Part shown: positions 1-7,987 of the stretch, in pieces | Position numbering within the stretch: position 1 is the stretch's first letter | Layout: the number at the start of each line of letters is the position of its first letter | NCBI GenBank assembly: GCA_035515795.1 | Contig: DATJAY010000012.1 | Span: forward strand, 261,756-325,755 | Length of the DNA stretch: 64,000 nt | Reading direction: 5' to 3' | Source of the DNA: Candidatus Acidiferrales bacterium | GTDB lineage: Bacteria; Bacteroidota; Ignavibacteria; Kryptoniales; JAKASW01 | Translations under genes and position numbers: made by a program | Notes under the pieces: generated by a model | Told to the model about the DNA's origin: nothing | Database searches by the model: none | What the model saw: the letters and a program-made list of their open reading frames with translations, nothing else

Positions 1-536
1 TAAAATTCCAGGATGGTACAGAACGCCGCGCCATCCTGAACGATGTACAGTTTGATCCAGTTGCCGGCAAGATCCTGCATTTTGATCTCCACGGAATCAA
101 AGAAGGACAGAAAATAACTGTGCAGGTTCCCGTCCAGCTTGTAGGAACACCTAAGGGGGTCAAGGACGGAGGAATAATCCAGCACTCGATTCATAGGATC
201 AAGATTCAATGTGATCCGGAAAATGTTCCCGAACATGTCGAGATCAATATCGATGAACTTGGAATTGCAGATTCTATTCATATAAAAGATCTCAAATTGG
301 ATGGGGTGAAAATTCTCGACAATCCTGAATCTGCGATCGTGACGGTGGTTCCGCCTCCGACCATCAAAGAGGAGACTCCGGAAACTGCGGCTGTAGCTAC
401 TGAGGAGCCGACAGAGCCCGAGGTGATCGGTAAGACGAAGAAGGCTGAGGAAGGTGAAGAGGAACCGGAGGAGACCGAGAAAGCAAAAGAGAAGGAAAAA
501 CCCAAGGATAAGGAAAAGGAGAAGGAAAAGAAGTAG
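1..536 (+). CDS. rplY: 50S ribosomal protein L25/CTC family (5' partial)
   Basis: This is a 5S rRNA-binding protein of the large ribosomal subunit. The reading frame is already open at base 3, so the true start lies before the window. The visible part begins in the L25 domain (RRAILNDVQFDP, then HFDLHGI), continues into the C-terminal beta domain of the long CTC/TL5 form (VQVPVQLVGTPKGVKDGG, then HVEINIDELGIADSIHIKDL), and ends in a highly charged tail of about 50 residues rich in Glu and Lys. The tail is longer and more repetitive than in most family members. The gene sits directly before pth, a common bacterial arrangement. Identity is secure; the role of the tail is unknown. Confidence 0.93.
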   Translation, partial: KFQDGTERRAILNDVQFDPVAGKILHFDLHGIKEGQKITVQVPVQLVGTPKGVKDGGIIQHSIHRIKIQCDPENVPEHVEINIDELGIADSIHIKDLKLDGVKILDNPESAIVTVVPPPTIKEETPETAAVATEEPTEPEVIGKTKKAEEGEEEPEETEKAKEKEKPKDKEKEKEKK

Positions 537-587
537 AGAAGCAAGGTCGTTGCTTTTGTACTTTCCGAAACGCCAAGGTTTTGATTG

Positions 588-1157
588 GTGAGCCAAAAGA
601 TGATTGTAGGTCTGGGAAACGTAGGTCGGGAATATGAAGGAACACGCCATAACGTCGGCTTCATGGTTGTCGACGAGGTTTCTGCAAAATCGAGAAAAAG
701 TTTTGCGCCGGGGAAGGGGGAATATTATTTTTCTGAAATCCGGTACGCTGGTGAAGAAGTCATTCTAGTGAAACCCACGACTTTCATGAACAACAGCGGT
801 ATCGCCGTTAAGGATGCCATGGACAGGTTTGGCACGAGGCTCGAAGACTTGTTGGTTGTTTATGACGATTTCAATATACCGCTTACGAAGCTCCGTATGA
901 AAAAGGGCGGCAGCGATGGCGGCCACAACGGAGTTTACTCTGTCATATATCATTTAAACGATGACGGTTTCCCGCGTTTGAGATGCGGCATAGGGAGCGA
1001 TAAAGTTGTGCCGGGAAGAGACATGGTGGATTTTGTTCTTTCGAAATTTGATGCGGTTGAAGTTCCTGAGGTAAGGAAAATGGTGATGGATGCTGCGGAT
1101 GCGGTATTCGCCTTCATTGATGAAGGGATTGAAATTGCTATGAACAGATTTAATTAG
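588..1157 (+). CDS. pth: Peptidyl-tRNA hydrolase
   Basis: The enzyme cleaves the ester bond of peptidyl-tRNAs released prematurely from ribosomes and so recycles tRNA in the cytosol. The family signature is complete: GLGNVG near the N-terminus, GTRHNVGF with the catalytic His, FMNNSG with the substrate-binding Asn, VVYDDFNIP with the Asp, and GGHNGVYS. Length (about 190 residues) is normal. Three starts compete: TTG 585, GTG 588 and ATG 600. GTG 588 is preferred because an AAGG lies nine bases upstream, but ATG 600 gives the more usual MIVGLGN beginning. It follows rplY by about 50 bp and precedes rpsF, so all are probably co-transcribed. Confidence 0.95.
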   Translation: MSQKMIVGLGNVGREYEGTRHNVGFMVVDEVSAKSRKSFAPGKGEYYFSEIRYAGEEVILVKPTTFMNNSGIAVKDAMDRFGTRLEDLLVVYDDFNIPLTKLRMKKGGSDGGHNGVYSVIYHLNDDGFPRLRCGIGSDKVVPGRDMVDFVLSKFDAVEVPEVRKMVMDAADAVFAFIDEGIEIAMNRFN

Positions 1158-1172
1158 ATGCTATCGTCTAAC

Positions 1173-1179
1173 AAGGAGG
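1173..1179 (+). promoter_or_regulatory. Shine-Dalgarno sequence of rpsF
   Basis: AAGGAGG lies nine bases before CTG 1189 and fixes the start of ribosomal protein S6. An in-frame TGA at 1180-1182 rules out any upstream start. No ATG, GTG or TTG lies between it and residue 5 of the conserved S6 N-terminus. Confidence 0.75.
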
Positions 1180-1188
1180 TGAAGTAAA

Positions 1189-1593
1189 CTGAATATCGTT
1201 CAACGTGAATACGAAACAACGTTTATCATAAATTCCAATCTCGAAGATAATCAGGTCGAGACGGTAATAACACGTTATCAAGAATTCATATCAAAGAACG
1301 GTGGCGAAGTGACGAACGCGGACCGCTGGGGAAGAAGGCGCCTTGCGTATCCAATTAAGAAAAGGAATGCCGGCTTCTACATACAGCTGCTGCACAAGTC
1401 ACCGACCGATATGGTTCCCAAGCTGGAGCAGGTGTTCAAGCTTGATGAAGATGTCATTCGACATCTTACCGTTGTAGTTGACAAGAACATGTTGAAAGCG
1501 CGTGCAGGTGTAAAAAAACGCCGGCGGCAGCGCGTTTCCAAAACCGAGCAGGCAGATATACCGACTGCTATGGCTGAAAAAGATCACAACTAG
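1189..1593 (+). CDS. rpsF: 30S ribosomal protein S6 (apparent CTG start)
   Basis: S6 binds S18 in the platform of the small ribosomal subunit. Reading from CTG 1189 gives (M)NIVQREYETTFIINSNLED, a normal S6 N-terminus, followed by the conserved WGRRRLAYPIKK stretch and FKLDEDVIRHLTV. Total length is 134 residues, typical once the charged C-terminal tail is counted. The first GTG in frame is at 1309 and would remove about 40 conserved residues, so it cannot be the real start. A strong AAGGAGG sits nine bases before the CTG. The start is therefore either a rare CTG initiation codon or a base error for ATG. Gene order rpsF-ssb-rpsR-rplI is the standard one. Confidence 0.9.
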   Translation: MNIVQREYETTFIINSNLEDNQVETVITRYQEFISKNGGEVTNADRWGRRRLAYPIKKRNAGFYIQLLHKSPTDMVPKLEQVFKLDEDVIRHLTVVVDKNMLKARAGVKKRRRQRVSKTEQADIPTAMAEKDHN

Positions 1594-1678
1594 AAACAGT
1601 GGTTGGTGGTAGGCCCTTAGCCGTGAGCTGAGAGCGGACTTCCAATTGCGGCCTTATAATTTTTATGATGGAGGATTT

Positions 1679-2191
1679 ATGGCTGATCTAAAGATGCCCG
1701 AAATGAATAGCGTCATAATTGCCGGAAATCTTACTAGAGATCCTGTCTTTCGCGAAACGACGAACGGAACTCCGGTTGTGAATTTTACAGTCGCTTCCAA
1801 TAGAAAATTCCGCGACAGCGGGAACCAATGGCAGGAAGATGTCTGCTACGTCGGGGTTGTTGCGTGGAACAAGCTTGCCGACAGCTGTCGCGACAAATTA
1901 AAGAAGGGTAATGCCGTTTTGGTTGATGGAGAACTGCAAAGCCGGAATTGGAAAACTGACGACGGGCATCATCGTTCGATCGTAGAGATCAAAGCAAGAA
2001 GGATACAGTTCCTGAACAAACAAGGTCATTTCAACGATGTTTCCCCTGAGCAGGTTGCAGACGAAGAGCCATCATCGTTCACGGATGATTCTTTCGATCA
2101 TTTCTTGTCGAGTGAGGAATCTGAATTGCTTAAAAATAACGGAATACAGGCGCAGGACATCGCGTCTCAACAAAAATCAGTGAGTAAATGA
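1679..2191 (+). CDS. ssb: Single-stranded DNA-binding protein
   Basis: SSB coats single-stranded DNA during replication, repair and recombination. The OB-fold is clear: [43 protein letters not shown] and [14 protein letters not shown], followed by a poorly conserved linker. ATG 1679 is chosen over a TTG 33 bases upstream because GGAGG lies just before it. The C-terminus is unusual: it ends in QQKSVSK and lacks the terminal acidic-Pro-Phe tip (DDIPF type) that recruits partner proteins in most bacteria; an acidic patch ([13 protein letters not shown]) lies about 35 residues earlier. It lies between rpsF and rpsR, as in most bacteria, and so is tied to ribosomal protein expression. Confidence 0.93.
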   Translation: MADLKMPEMNSVIIAGNLTRDPVFRETTNGTPVVNFTVASNRKFRDSGNQWQEDVCYVGVVAWNKLADSCRDKLKKGNAVLVDGELQSRNWKTDDGHHRSIVEIKARRIQFLNKQGHFNDVSPEQVADEEPSSFTDDSFDHFLSSEESELLKNNGIQAQDIASQQKSVSK

Positions 2192-2192
2192 A

Positions 2193-2429
2193 TTGGTACC
2201 AGTCAAAGAAATAAAGAAGAGAAAAATCTGCAGGTTCTGTGAGAACGGAGACGTTTATGTCGATTACAAGGACGACAAACGTCTAATAAAGTTTACCTCC
2301 GAGCAGGGGAAAATTATTCCCCGGCGCGTGACAGGAACCTGCGCGAAACACCAGCGGCAGCTTGCTCTCGCGATTAAACGCGCGCGCCATCTTGCCATGT
2401 TGCCTTACGTTTCGGACATAATTAGATAG
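2193..2429 (+). CDS. rpsR: 30S ribosomal protein S18
   Basis: S18 pairs with S6 in the 30S platform. The protein (78 residues) shows [12 protein letters not shown], a cysteine-bearing N-terminus, then [40 protein letters not shown], which is the S18 core and gives a secure identity. The only plausible start is TTG 2193, one base after the ssb stop; the upstream frame closes at TGA 2181 and the nearby ATG 2188 is out of frame. Its Shine-Dalgarno is weak, which suggests translation coupled to ssb. Confidence 0.94.
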   Translation: MVPVKEIKKRKICRFCENGDVYVDYKDDKRLIKFTSEQGKIIPRRVTGTCAKHQRQLALAIKRARHLAMLPYVSDIIR

Positions 2430-2510
2430 TAACCTGTTATCAGTCATCGGAGGTTGGTGGGATGTCTATCACTCTGAGAACTGAAAACTGTAAATTTTTT
2501 TGGAGTCGAT

Positions 2511-2960
2511 ATGAAAGTAATACTGAGAAAAAATTATGAAGGTCTCGGTGAAATAGGAAAAGTGATCGATGTGCGTGACGGCTATGCGAGGAATTTCTTA
2601 ATTCCACAGAAAGTTGCATATCCCTTCGCACCGGGTTACTTGAAGATGATCGAGAACGAAAAGAAAGCATACGAGGCGAAGCTGAACCGCGAAGTACATG
2701 ATGCGAAGACGCTGGCCGAGAAACTGAACGGCGTCGAAATATCGCTCGAGGTCCAGGCCGGTGAAGAGGACAAATTATTCGGATCGGTTACTTCGCAGAT
2801 GATTGTGGACAAACTTGCGGAAAAGGGATTCGAGGTCGATCGGAGACGCGTCGAGCTGGCCGAGCCGATTAAGTCGATCGGGGAGTACAAAGTGCCTTTG
2901 AAACTTCATCAACAAGTGACCACTGAGATAAAGGTTTCAGTGAAGAAACAGGCGGAATAA
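2511..2960 (+). CDS. rplI: 50S ribosomal protein L9
   Basis: L9 binds 23S rRNA near the L1 stalk and affects reading-frame maintenance. The 149-residue product starts MKVILRKNYEGLGEIGKVIDVRDGYARNFLIP, the signature of the N-terminal domain. A long connecting helix follows, then the C-terminal domain (KLFGSVTSQMIVDKL, RRVELAEPIKSIGEYKVPLKLH). ATG 2511 follows a TGGAG motif. It is the last gene of the rpsF-ssb-rpsR-rplI block. The 156-bp gap after it holds a weak imperfect hairpin but no T-run. Confidence 0.96.
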   Translation: MKVILRKNYEGLGEIGKVIDVRDGYARNFLIPQKVAYPFAPGYLKMIENEKKAYEAKLNREVHDAKTLAEKLNGVEISLEVQAGEEDKLFGSVTSQMIVDKLAEKGFEVDRRRVELAEPIKSIGEYKVPLKLHQQVTTEIKVSVKKQAE

Positions 2961-3116
2961 ATAGTCTTTTGCGGATTGAACCTTTGTTCCGCACCAAACA
3001 TCTCATTAAGCGATGCTAGTTTGCTCTTCACGAGTTCGGTTTGATCCGGTTATCTCGAGCCGCAAGATTTACCTAAACAGCCTTGAGTTTCTTTCTAACC
3101 TAACGGGGAATGGAAA

Positions 3117-3839
3117 TTGGAGAACGTAAATATCCTCACTGCTTTTCTGTTCGGGATAATCTCCTTCATATCTCCGTGTGTCCTGCCGATCGTGCCGGGG
3201 TATCTGTCATTCATCAGTGGTTATAGTTTTGACGAGATGGTCACGCGCTCGGAATTGTTCAAGAAAGTGACTCTTAATTCTGTGTTTTTTGTGCTAGGAT
3301 TTTCCGTTGTCTTTGTGGCCCTTGGAGCTTCCGCGACGGCTATCGGGCAGTTGCTTGTTCAGAAATTAAATTTGTTTTCCAAGATAGCAGGCGCAATAAT
3401 CATTGTGTTCGGCCTTCATATGATCGGATTGTTCAGAATAAAATTTTTAAATTACGAGAAGAGGTTTCATACGGCAAAAAAAATCGGTCTTCTCGGTTCG
3501 TTTGTTGCCGGACTTGCATTTGCCTTTGGATGGACACCGTGTATCGGGCCGGTTCTCGCTGCGATACTGGCGATCGCGGCTCAGCAAGACACCATCGGCA
3601 AAGGAGTGATACTCCTTTCTGCTTATTCGCTTGGACTGGGCGTGCCTTTCTTGGCGACGAGCCTGAGCATAAATGCATTTCTCAGATTCTTCAGGAGATT
3701 CAGCAAGTACATCAGATGGGTTGAAGTGACAGGTGGAATTTTGTTAGTATTGGTTGGAATTTTGATAATGACGAACAATTTGACCGTGCTCTCAGGTTAT
3801 TTTGCAAAGTGGTTCCCATTTCTCAATGAGCTGTCATGA
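3117..3839 (+). CDS. ccdA: CcdA-type thiol-disulfide transporter
   Basis: CcdA carries reducing equivalents from cytoplasmic thioredoxin across the inner membrane to periplasmic partners, including those for cytochrome c maturation. The 240-residue protein has about six membrane segments. It holds the two conserved cysteine motifs of the family: ISPCVLPIVPGYLSF in the first helix and GWTPCIGPVL in the fourth. The start is TTG 3117; a nearby ATG at 3110 is out of frame. Two thioredoxin-fold proteins further on (9.7-10.7 kb) are plausible partners. Identity is firm at family level; which periplasmic proteins it serves is inferred. Confidence 0.9.
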   Translation: MENVNILTAFLFGIISFISPCVLPIVPGYLSFISGYSFDEMVTRSELFKKVTLNSVFFVLGFSVVFVALGASATAIGQLLVQKLNLFSKIAGAIIIVFGLHMIGLFRIKFLNYEKRFHTAKKIGLLGSFVAGLAFAFGWTPCIGPVLAAILAIAAQQDTIGKGVILLSAYSLGLGVPFLATSLSINAFLRFFRRFSKYIRWVEVTGGILLVLVGILIMTNNLTVLSGYFAKWFPFLNELS

Positions 3840-3864
3840 ACGCTATTATAAAGAGGTAATTTGA

Positions 3865-5700
3865 ATGAGTAAGAAGACTAAGATACTGGATGCTGTTGTG
3901 ATCCGATTCGCTGGTGATTCGGGAGACGGGATGCAGTTGACGGGTACGCAATTTACAAACACGACGGCGCTTGCCGGAAACGATTTGAGCACTCTTCCGG
4001 ATTATCCTGCCGAGATTAGGGCGCCTGCCGGAACATTGTTCGGAGTTTCGAGTTTCCAGCTTCATTTTTCAAGCGAAGATATTCTTACACCCGGCGATCA
4101 TCCGGATGTCCTCGTTGCGATGAATCCTGCGGCGCTGAAAGTTCACCTGAAAGATTTGAAGAACGGCGGATTGATACTCGCCAATACGGATTCCTTTGAC
4201 GACAAAAATCTTGAGCTTGCAGGATATAAATCAAATCCATTGACGGATGGTTCGCTTGTAGATTATCAAGTGATCGATGTCCCGATAACAAAGTTGACGT
4301 TAAACACTTTGCAGGGGATCGGATTGACTCAGAAAGAGATGGTGCGCTGCAAAAATTTCTTCGCCCTCGGGCTGATGTACTGGATGTATTCACGCGCGAC
4401 GGAAGCGACGGAAGAATGGATTCGAGAAAAATTCGGCAGCGAGCCGAAAATCGCGGAGGCCAATCTTAAAGCATTGAAAGCAGGTTACTATTACGGCGAC
4501 ACGACGGAGGCGTTTGCTTCCCGGTTCGAAGTGAAGCCCGCACAACTGAAACCCGGTCTGTACAGGAATATTACCGGCAATGAAGCGACCGCTCTCGGAT
4601 TTGTGGCCGCTGCGAGTAAAGCCGGTGTGCCACTTTATTATGCGAGTTACCCGATTACTCCCGCGAGCGACATTTTGCACAACTTATCGATGTACAAGAA
4701 TTTCGGGGTGAAGACCTTCCAGGCTGAAGATGAAATTGCGGCTGCAGGGGCAGCTCTCGGTGCGTCTTATGCCGGCAACCTGGCGGTGACTGGAACAAGC
4801 GGTCCGGGCGCGGCATTGAAATCAGAAACTATCAGTCTCGGGATCATGCTCGAGCTTCCTCTGGTTATCGTCGATGTGCAGCGCGGAGGACCCTCAACCG
4901 GTTTGCCCACAAAGACAGAGCAGGCAGATTTAATGTTTGTGACTTACGGACGCCATGGTGAGGCTCCCGCTCCCGTGCTCGCAGCCGCGACTCCCGCGGA
5001 TTGTTTTAATATGGCTTATGAAGCTGCTAGAATTGCAGTCAAATATATGACGCCGGTGTACTTGCTTACGGATGGCTATCTCGCGAACGGCAGCGAACCG
5101 TGGCTCGTTCCGGATGCTAAGGACCTTCCCGAAATCTCGGTACATTTCAGGTCCGATCCTGAAAATTTCCATCCTTATTCGAGGAACGAAAATAATGTCA
5201 GACCGTGGGCAATTCCCGGTGTGCCGGGCCTTGAGCACAGAATTGGCGGTCTGGAAAAACAAAATATATCCGGCAATGTCAGCTACGACCCGGATAACCA
5301 TGATTTCATGGTACACTTGAGAGCCGAGAAGGTGAAGGGCATCGAGAAAGACATTCCCATGCAGGAAGTTTACGGCGAAGAGAGCGGCGATCTTCTCGCA
5401 GTGAGCTGGGGCGGCACCTTCGGCGCAGTTCGGTCAAGCGTCGAAAGACTGCGTAAGCTGCACTATAAGGTGTCCCATGTTCATCTTCGATATCTGAATC
5501 CATTTCCCAGAAACCTGGGAAACATTCTGAAAAATTTTAAAAATGTTTTTGTGCCCGAGATTAATCTGGGCCAGCTTTCGAAACTCTTGAGGAGCGAATT
5601 TCTCATTCCGGTTGTTCAGTTTAATAAGGTGAGAGGGTTACCTCTTCGATCCAATGAATTAGATAAAGCAATCAAAGATGTTTTAGGAGGTGCTAAATAA
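3865..5700 (+). CDS. korA: 2-oxoacid:ferredoxin oxidoreductase, alpha subunit with fused gamma domain
   Basis: With KorB this forms the enzyme that interconverts 2-oxoglutarate (or a related 2-oxoacid) and succinyl-CoA using ferredoxin. The first 190 or so residues are the gamma domain ([17 protein letters not shown], then [13 protein letters not shown]). From about residue 230 comes the alpha domain ([56 protein letters not shown]). The 611-residue length fits the fused KorA type. AAGAGG precedes ATG 3865. The stop overlaps the korB start by one base (TAATG). The 2-oxoglutarate preference is inferred from the two-gene architecture; pyruvate or branched-chain 2-oxoacids are possible. Confidence 0.9.
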   Translation: MSKKTKILDAVVIRFAGDSGDGMQLTGTQFTNTTALAGNDLSTLPDYPAEIRAPAGTLFGVSSFQLHFSSEDILTPGDHPDVLVAMNPAALKVHLKDLKNGGLILANTDSFDDKNLELAGYKSNPLTDGSLVDYQVIDVPITKLTLNTLQGIGLTQKEMVRCKNFFALGLMYWMYSRATEATEEWIREKFGSEPKIAEANLKALKAGYYYGDTTEAFASRFEVKPAQLKPGLYRNITGNEATALGFVAAASKAGVPLYYASYPITPASDILHNLSMYKNFGVKTFQAEDEIAAAGAALGASYAGNLAVTGTSGPGAALKSETISLGIMLELPLVIVDVQRGGPSTGLPTKTEQADLMFVTYGRHGEAPAPVLAAATPADCFNMAYEAARIAVKYMTPVYLLTDGYLANGSEPWLVPDAKDLPEISVHFRSDPENFHPYSRNENNVRPWAIPGVPGLEHRIGGLEKQNISGNVSYDPDNHDFMVHLRAEKVKGIEKDIPMQEVYGEESGDLLAVSWGGTFGAVRSSVERLRKLHYKVSHVHLRYLNPFPRNLGNILKNFKNVFVPEINLGQLSKLLRSEFLIPVVQFNKVRGLPLRSNELDKAIKDVLGGAK

Positions 5701-6743
5701 TGGCTATAACTGGTGGAAATGGTGAAGTCCAGGCGAAGAAATATACGGCGAAAGATTTCGCTTCAGATCAGGATGTAAGGTGGTGTCCCGGATGTGGTGA
5801 CTACTCTATTCTGGCGCAGATGCAGAGAATTCTTCCCGAGCTCGACGTCTCGAAAGAAAAACACGTATTTGTGTCAGGCATCGGCTGCTCGAGCAGGTTT
5901 CCGTATTACATGGAAGCCTACGGTGTTCATGGAATACATGGACGTGCTCCAGCAATTGCAACCGGAGTGAAAACCGCGAATCCGGATCTTACCGTCTGGG
6001 TCGCGACCGGTGACGGCGACGCGCTTTCGATCGGTGGAAATCATTTCATACACGCATTACGGCGAAATGTTGGCTTGAAGATACTTCTGTTCAATAACAG
6101 GATTTACGGCTTGACGAAAGGTCAATACTCACCGACCTCTGAGCTCGGCAAGAAAACAAAGTCGACGCCTTACGGGACGGTAGATTATCCGTTCAACCCT
6201 GTTCAGCTTGCGCTTGGCGCCGCCGGGACTTTCGTGGCGCGCTCGATGGACCGCGATCCCAAGCATCTTCAGCAGATTCTTCTTCGTGCAGCGAGACATC
6301 ATGGAACAGCTTTCCTGGAAATTTACCAGAACTGCAACGTCTTTAATGACGGAGCATTCGAGATCCTTACCGAGAAAGAAACGAAAGCGGACAATGTCGT
6401 CTACCTAGAAAACGGTAAGCCGTTGATCTTCGGAAAGGAAAACGACAAAGGAATTAGGTTGAACGTTTTCACGCCGGAAGTCGTATCTTTGAAAGACGGC
6501 AAATGGAGTGTGAACGACATTCTGGTTTACAACGAATCTTCGCTTGACCTTGCAGTGCTCCTCGCGACTTTCAGCGAGAGACCGGGTCTCCCGACACCTG
6601 TCGGAGTTTTTTACCAGGTCGAGCGGAAGAGCTACGAAGAATTGATGATCGAGCAAATAGAAGCAGTTACAAAAAAGAGAGGTGCCGGAGATCTTGACAA
6701 ACTCTTAAAGTCCGGTAATACCTGGGTCGTTTCTGCAAACTAG
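5700..6743 (+). CDS. korB: 2-oxoacid:ferredoxin oxidoreductase, beta subunit
   Basis: This is the thiamine-diphosphate and [4Fe-4S]-binding subunit of the KorAB complex. RWCPGCGDYSIL supplies two cluster cysteines (about residues 29 and 32), with further cysteines in GIGCSSRFPYY and YQNCNVFNDGAF. The thiamine-diphosphate motif is GDGDALSIGGNHF followed by LFNNRIYGLTKGQ. Length is 347 residues. It starts one base inside the korA stop and has AGGAGG upstream, so the pair is translationally coupled. A strong terminator follows directly. In anaerobes or microaerobes such enzymes run either the oxidative or the reductive TCA direction; the sequence alone does not say which. Confidence 0.92.
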   Translation: MAITGGNGEVQAKKYTAKDFASDQDVRWCPGCGDYSILAQMQRILPELDVSKEKHVFVSGIGCSSRFPYYMEAYGVHGIHGRAPAIATGVKTANPDLTVWVATGDGDALSIGGNHFIHALRRNVGLKILLFNNRIYGLTKGQYSPTSELGKKTKSTPYGTVDYPFNPVQLALGAAGTFVARSMDRDPKHLQQILLRAARHHGTAFLEIYQNCNVFNDGAFEILTEKETKADNVVYLENGKPLIFGKENDKGIRLNVFTPEVVSLKDGKWSVNDILVYNESSLDLAVLLATFSERPGLPTPVGVFYQVERKSYEELMIEQIEAVTKKRGAGDLDKLLKSGNTWVVSAN

Positions 6744-6750
6744 TCTTTTG

Positions 6751-6780
6751 GGGGAATCGCGTGATTCCCCTTTCTTATTT
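6751..6780 (+). terminator. Rho-independent terminator after korAB
   Basis: A perfect 8-bp stem (GGGGAATC / GATTCCCC) with a GCGT loop is followed by TTTCTTATTT. It begins only seven bases after the korB stop, the classic position for intrinsic termination of the operon. Confidence 0.88.
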
Positions 6781-6952
6781 GTGATATCTGTTAAGTGATT
6801 CAAAATCCTAAGCTCCGATAGATGAATTCCAAACGATTGCCGGTGCCGAAATCCCGCCGGTTTTGTTTTGGACACGGGATTTGCGATTCAGTATTTCTTC
6901 AATCTTGAAATCTGAGATTAGGAGCTCCTTATTAGTGCATGATGGAGGATAA

Positions 6953-7987
6953 ATGATCCACTCACCGGTCCTTGCCGTGAAAGAAATTGCGAACATTTTC
7001 AGGATGCTGGTCGATGACAACGTCAAGTTTGTTCTGACCACTCATGTTAACCCGGACGCCGACGGACTTGGATCGGAACTTGCCTTGCATCGATTCTTGA
7101 AAAAATTAAGAAAGTCATCTGCAATATTAAATCACAGTGAGACGCCGGCAAACCATGCTTTCATGGACTACGATAACGAAATTAAGAAATTTGATCCCGA
7201 AAAGGACGGCAAACTCGTTCTCGGCGCAGATGTATTGGTTGCCGTTGACATGAACAATCCTTCCCGATTGCGAAGCATGGAGAAATCTTTTCTTGAAAGC
7301 AAAGCAAGGAAAGTGATCATCGATCATCATCTCGAAGCACAGGATTTTGTGGACTACCAGCTCATAGATTTGGATTCTCCTGCGACGGCAGAAATTGTTT
7401 ATAAATGCCTGATGGCTTATGATCCTAACCTTTTGGATAAAGGAATTGCCGAAGCTTTATATGCTGCGATAATGACGGACACTGGTTCATTTCGTTTTCC
7501 ACGGACGGATGGAGATATTCATCGCGTCACGGCCCATCTTCTCGATGTCGGTGTCGACCCGAACTACATCTATAACAATTTATACGAGCAGAATTCGATT
7601 GGCAGGACTAGACTTCTCGGTGAAGTTCTCCAGAACGTTCAATTGGCTTACGAAGGAAAAGTGGCATACTTCTCGATCACCCAAGAGCAGCTGAAAAAGA
7701 ATCGCGTTGTTCCGGATGAGACGGAACAATTTGCTAACTACGCAGGCGCAATTTCCGGGGTCGTGGTCTCAATTTTTTTCATGGAGCTGCCGGATGGAAT
7801 CAAGATCAGCTTCAGGTCCAAGGGTGATGTTTCCGTGAACGAGCTCGCAAAACTTTACGGGGGAGGAGGGCACAAGAATGCGGCGGGCGCGAGGCTGTTC
7901 GGCGCGCATCTCGATGAAATAATACCGAGAGTTTTGAAAGACGCATCAAGAATCCTGCCATCGAAAAATATTTCGGAGGAGAAATGA
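6953..7987 (+). CDS. nrnA: DHH/DHHA1 phosphoesterase, NrnA-like nanoRNase/pAp phosphatase
   Basis: NrnA-type enzymes degrade 2-5-mer RNAs and 3'-phosphoadenosine 5'-phosphate in the cytosol. The N-terminal DHH domain shows LTTHVNPDADGLGSELAL (metal-binding His and Asp), VAVDMNNPSRL and IDHHLE, the DHH motif itself, then IMTDTGSFRFP. The C-terminal DHHA1 domain carries GGGGHKNAAGARL. The 344-residue length is normal. ATG 6953 has GGAGG upstream. Its stop overlaps the start of pepA in an ATGA, so the two are coupled. The split between nanoRNase and pAp phosphatase activity cannot be read from the sequence. Confidence 0.88.
   Translation: MIHSPVLAVKEIANIFRMLVDDNVKFVLTTHVNPDADGLGSELALHRFLKKLRKSSAILNHSETPANHAFMDYDNEIKKFDPEKDGKLVLGADVLVAVDMNNPSRLRSMEKSFLESKARKVIIDHHLEAQDFVDYQLIDLDSPATAEIVYKCLMAYDPNLLDKGIAEALYAAIMTDTGSFRFPRTDGDIHRVTAHLLDVGVDPNYIYNNLYEQNSIGRTRLLGEVLQNVQLAYEGKVAYFSITQEQLKKNRVVPDETEQFANYAGAISGVVVSIFFMELPDGIKISFRSKGDVSVNELAKLYGGGGHKNAAGARLFGAHLDEIIPRVLKDASRILPSKNISEEK

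Noticed and set aside
278..664. Minus-strand open frame (128 codons) over rplY
   Set aside because: It is the antisense of the Glu/Lys-rich L25 tail, giving a Ser/Phe-rich product with no start signal.
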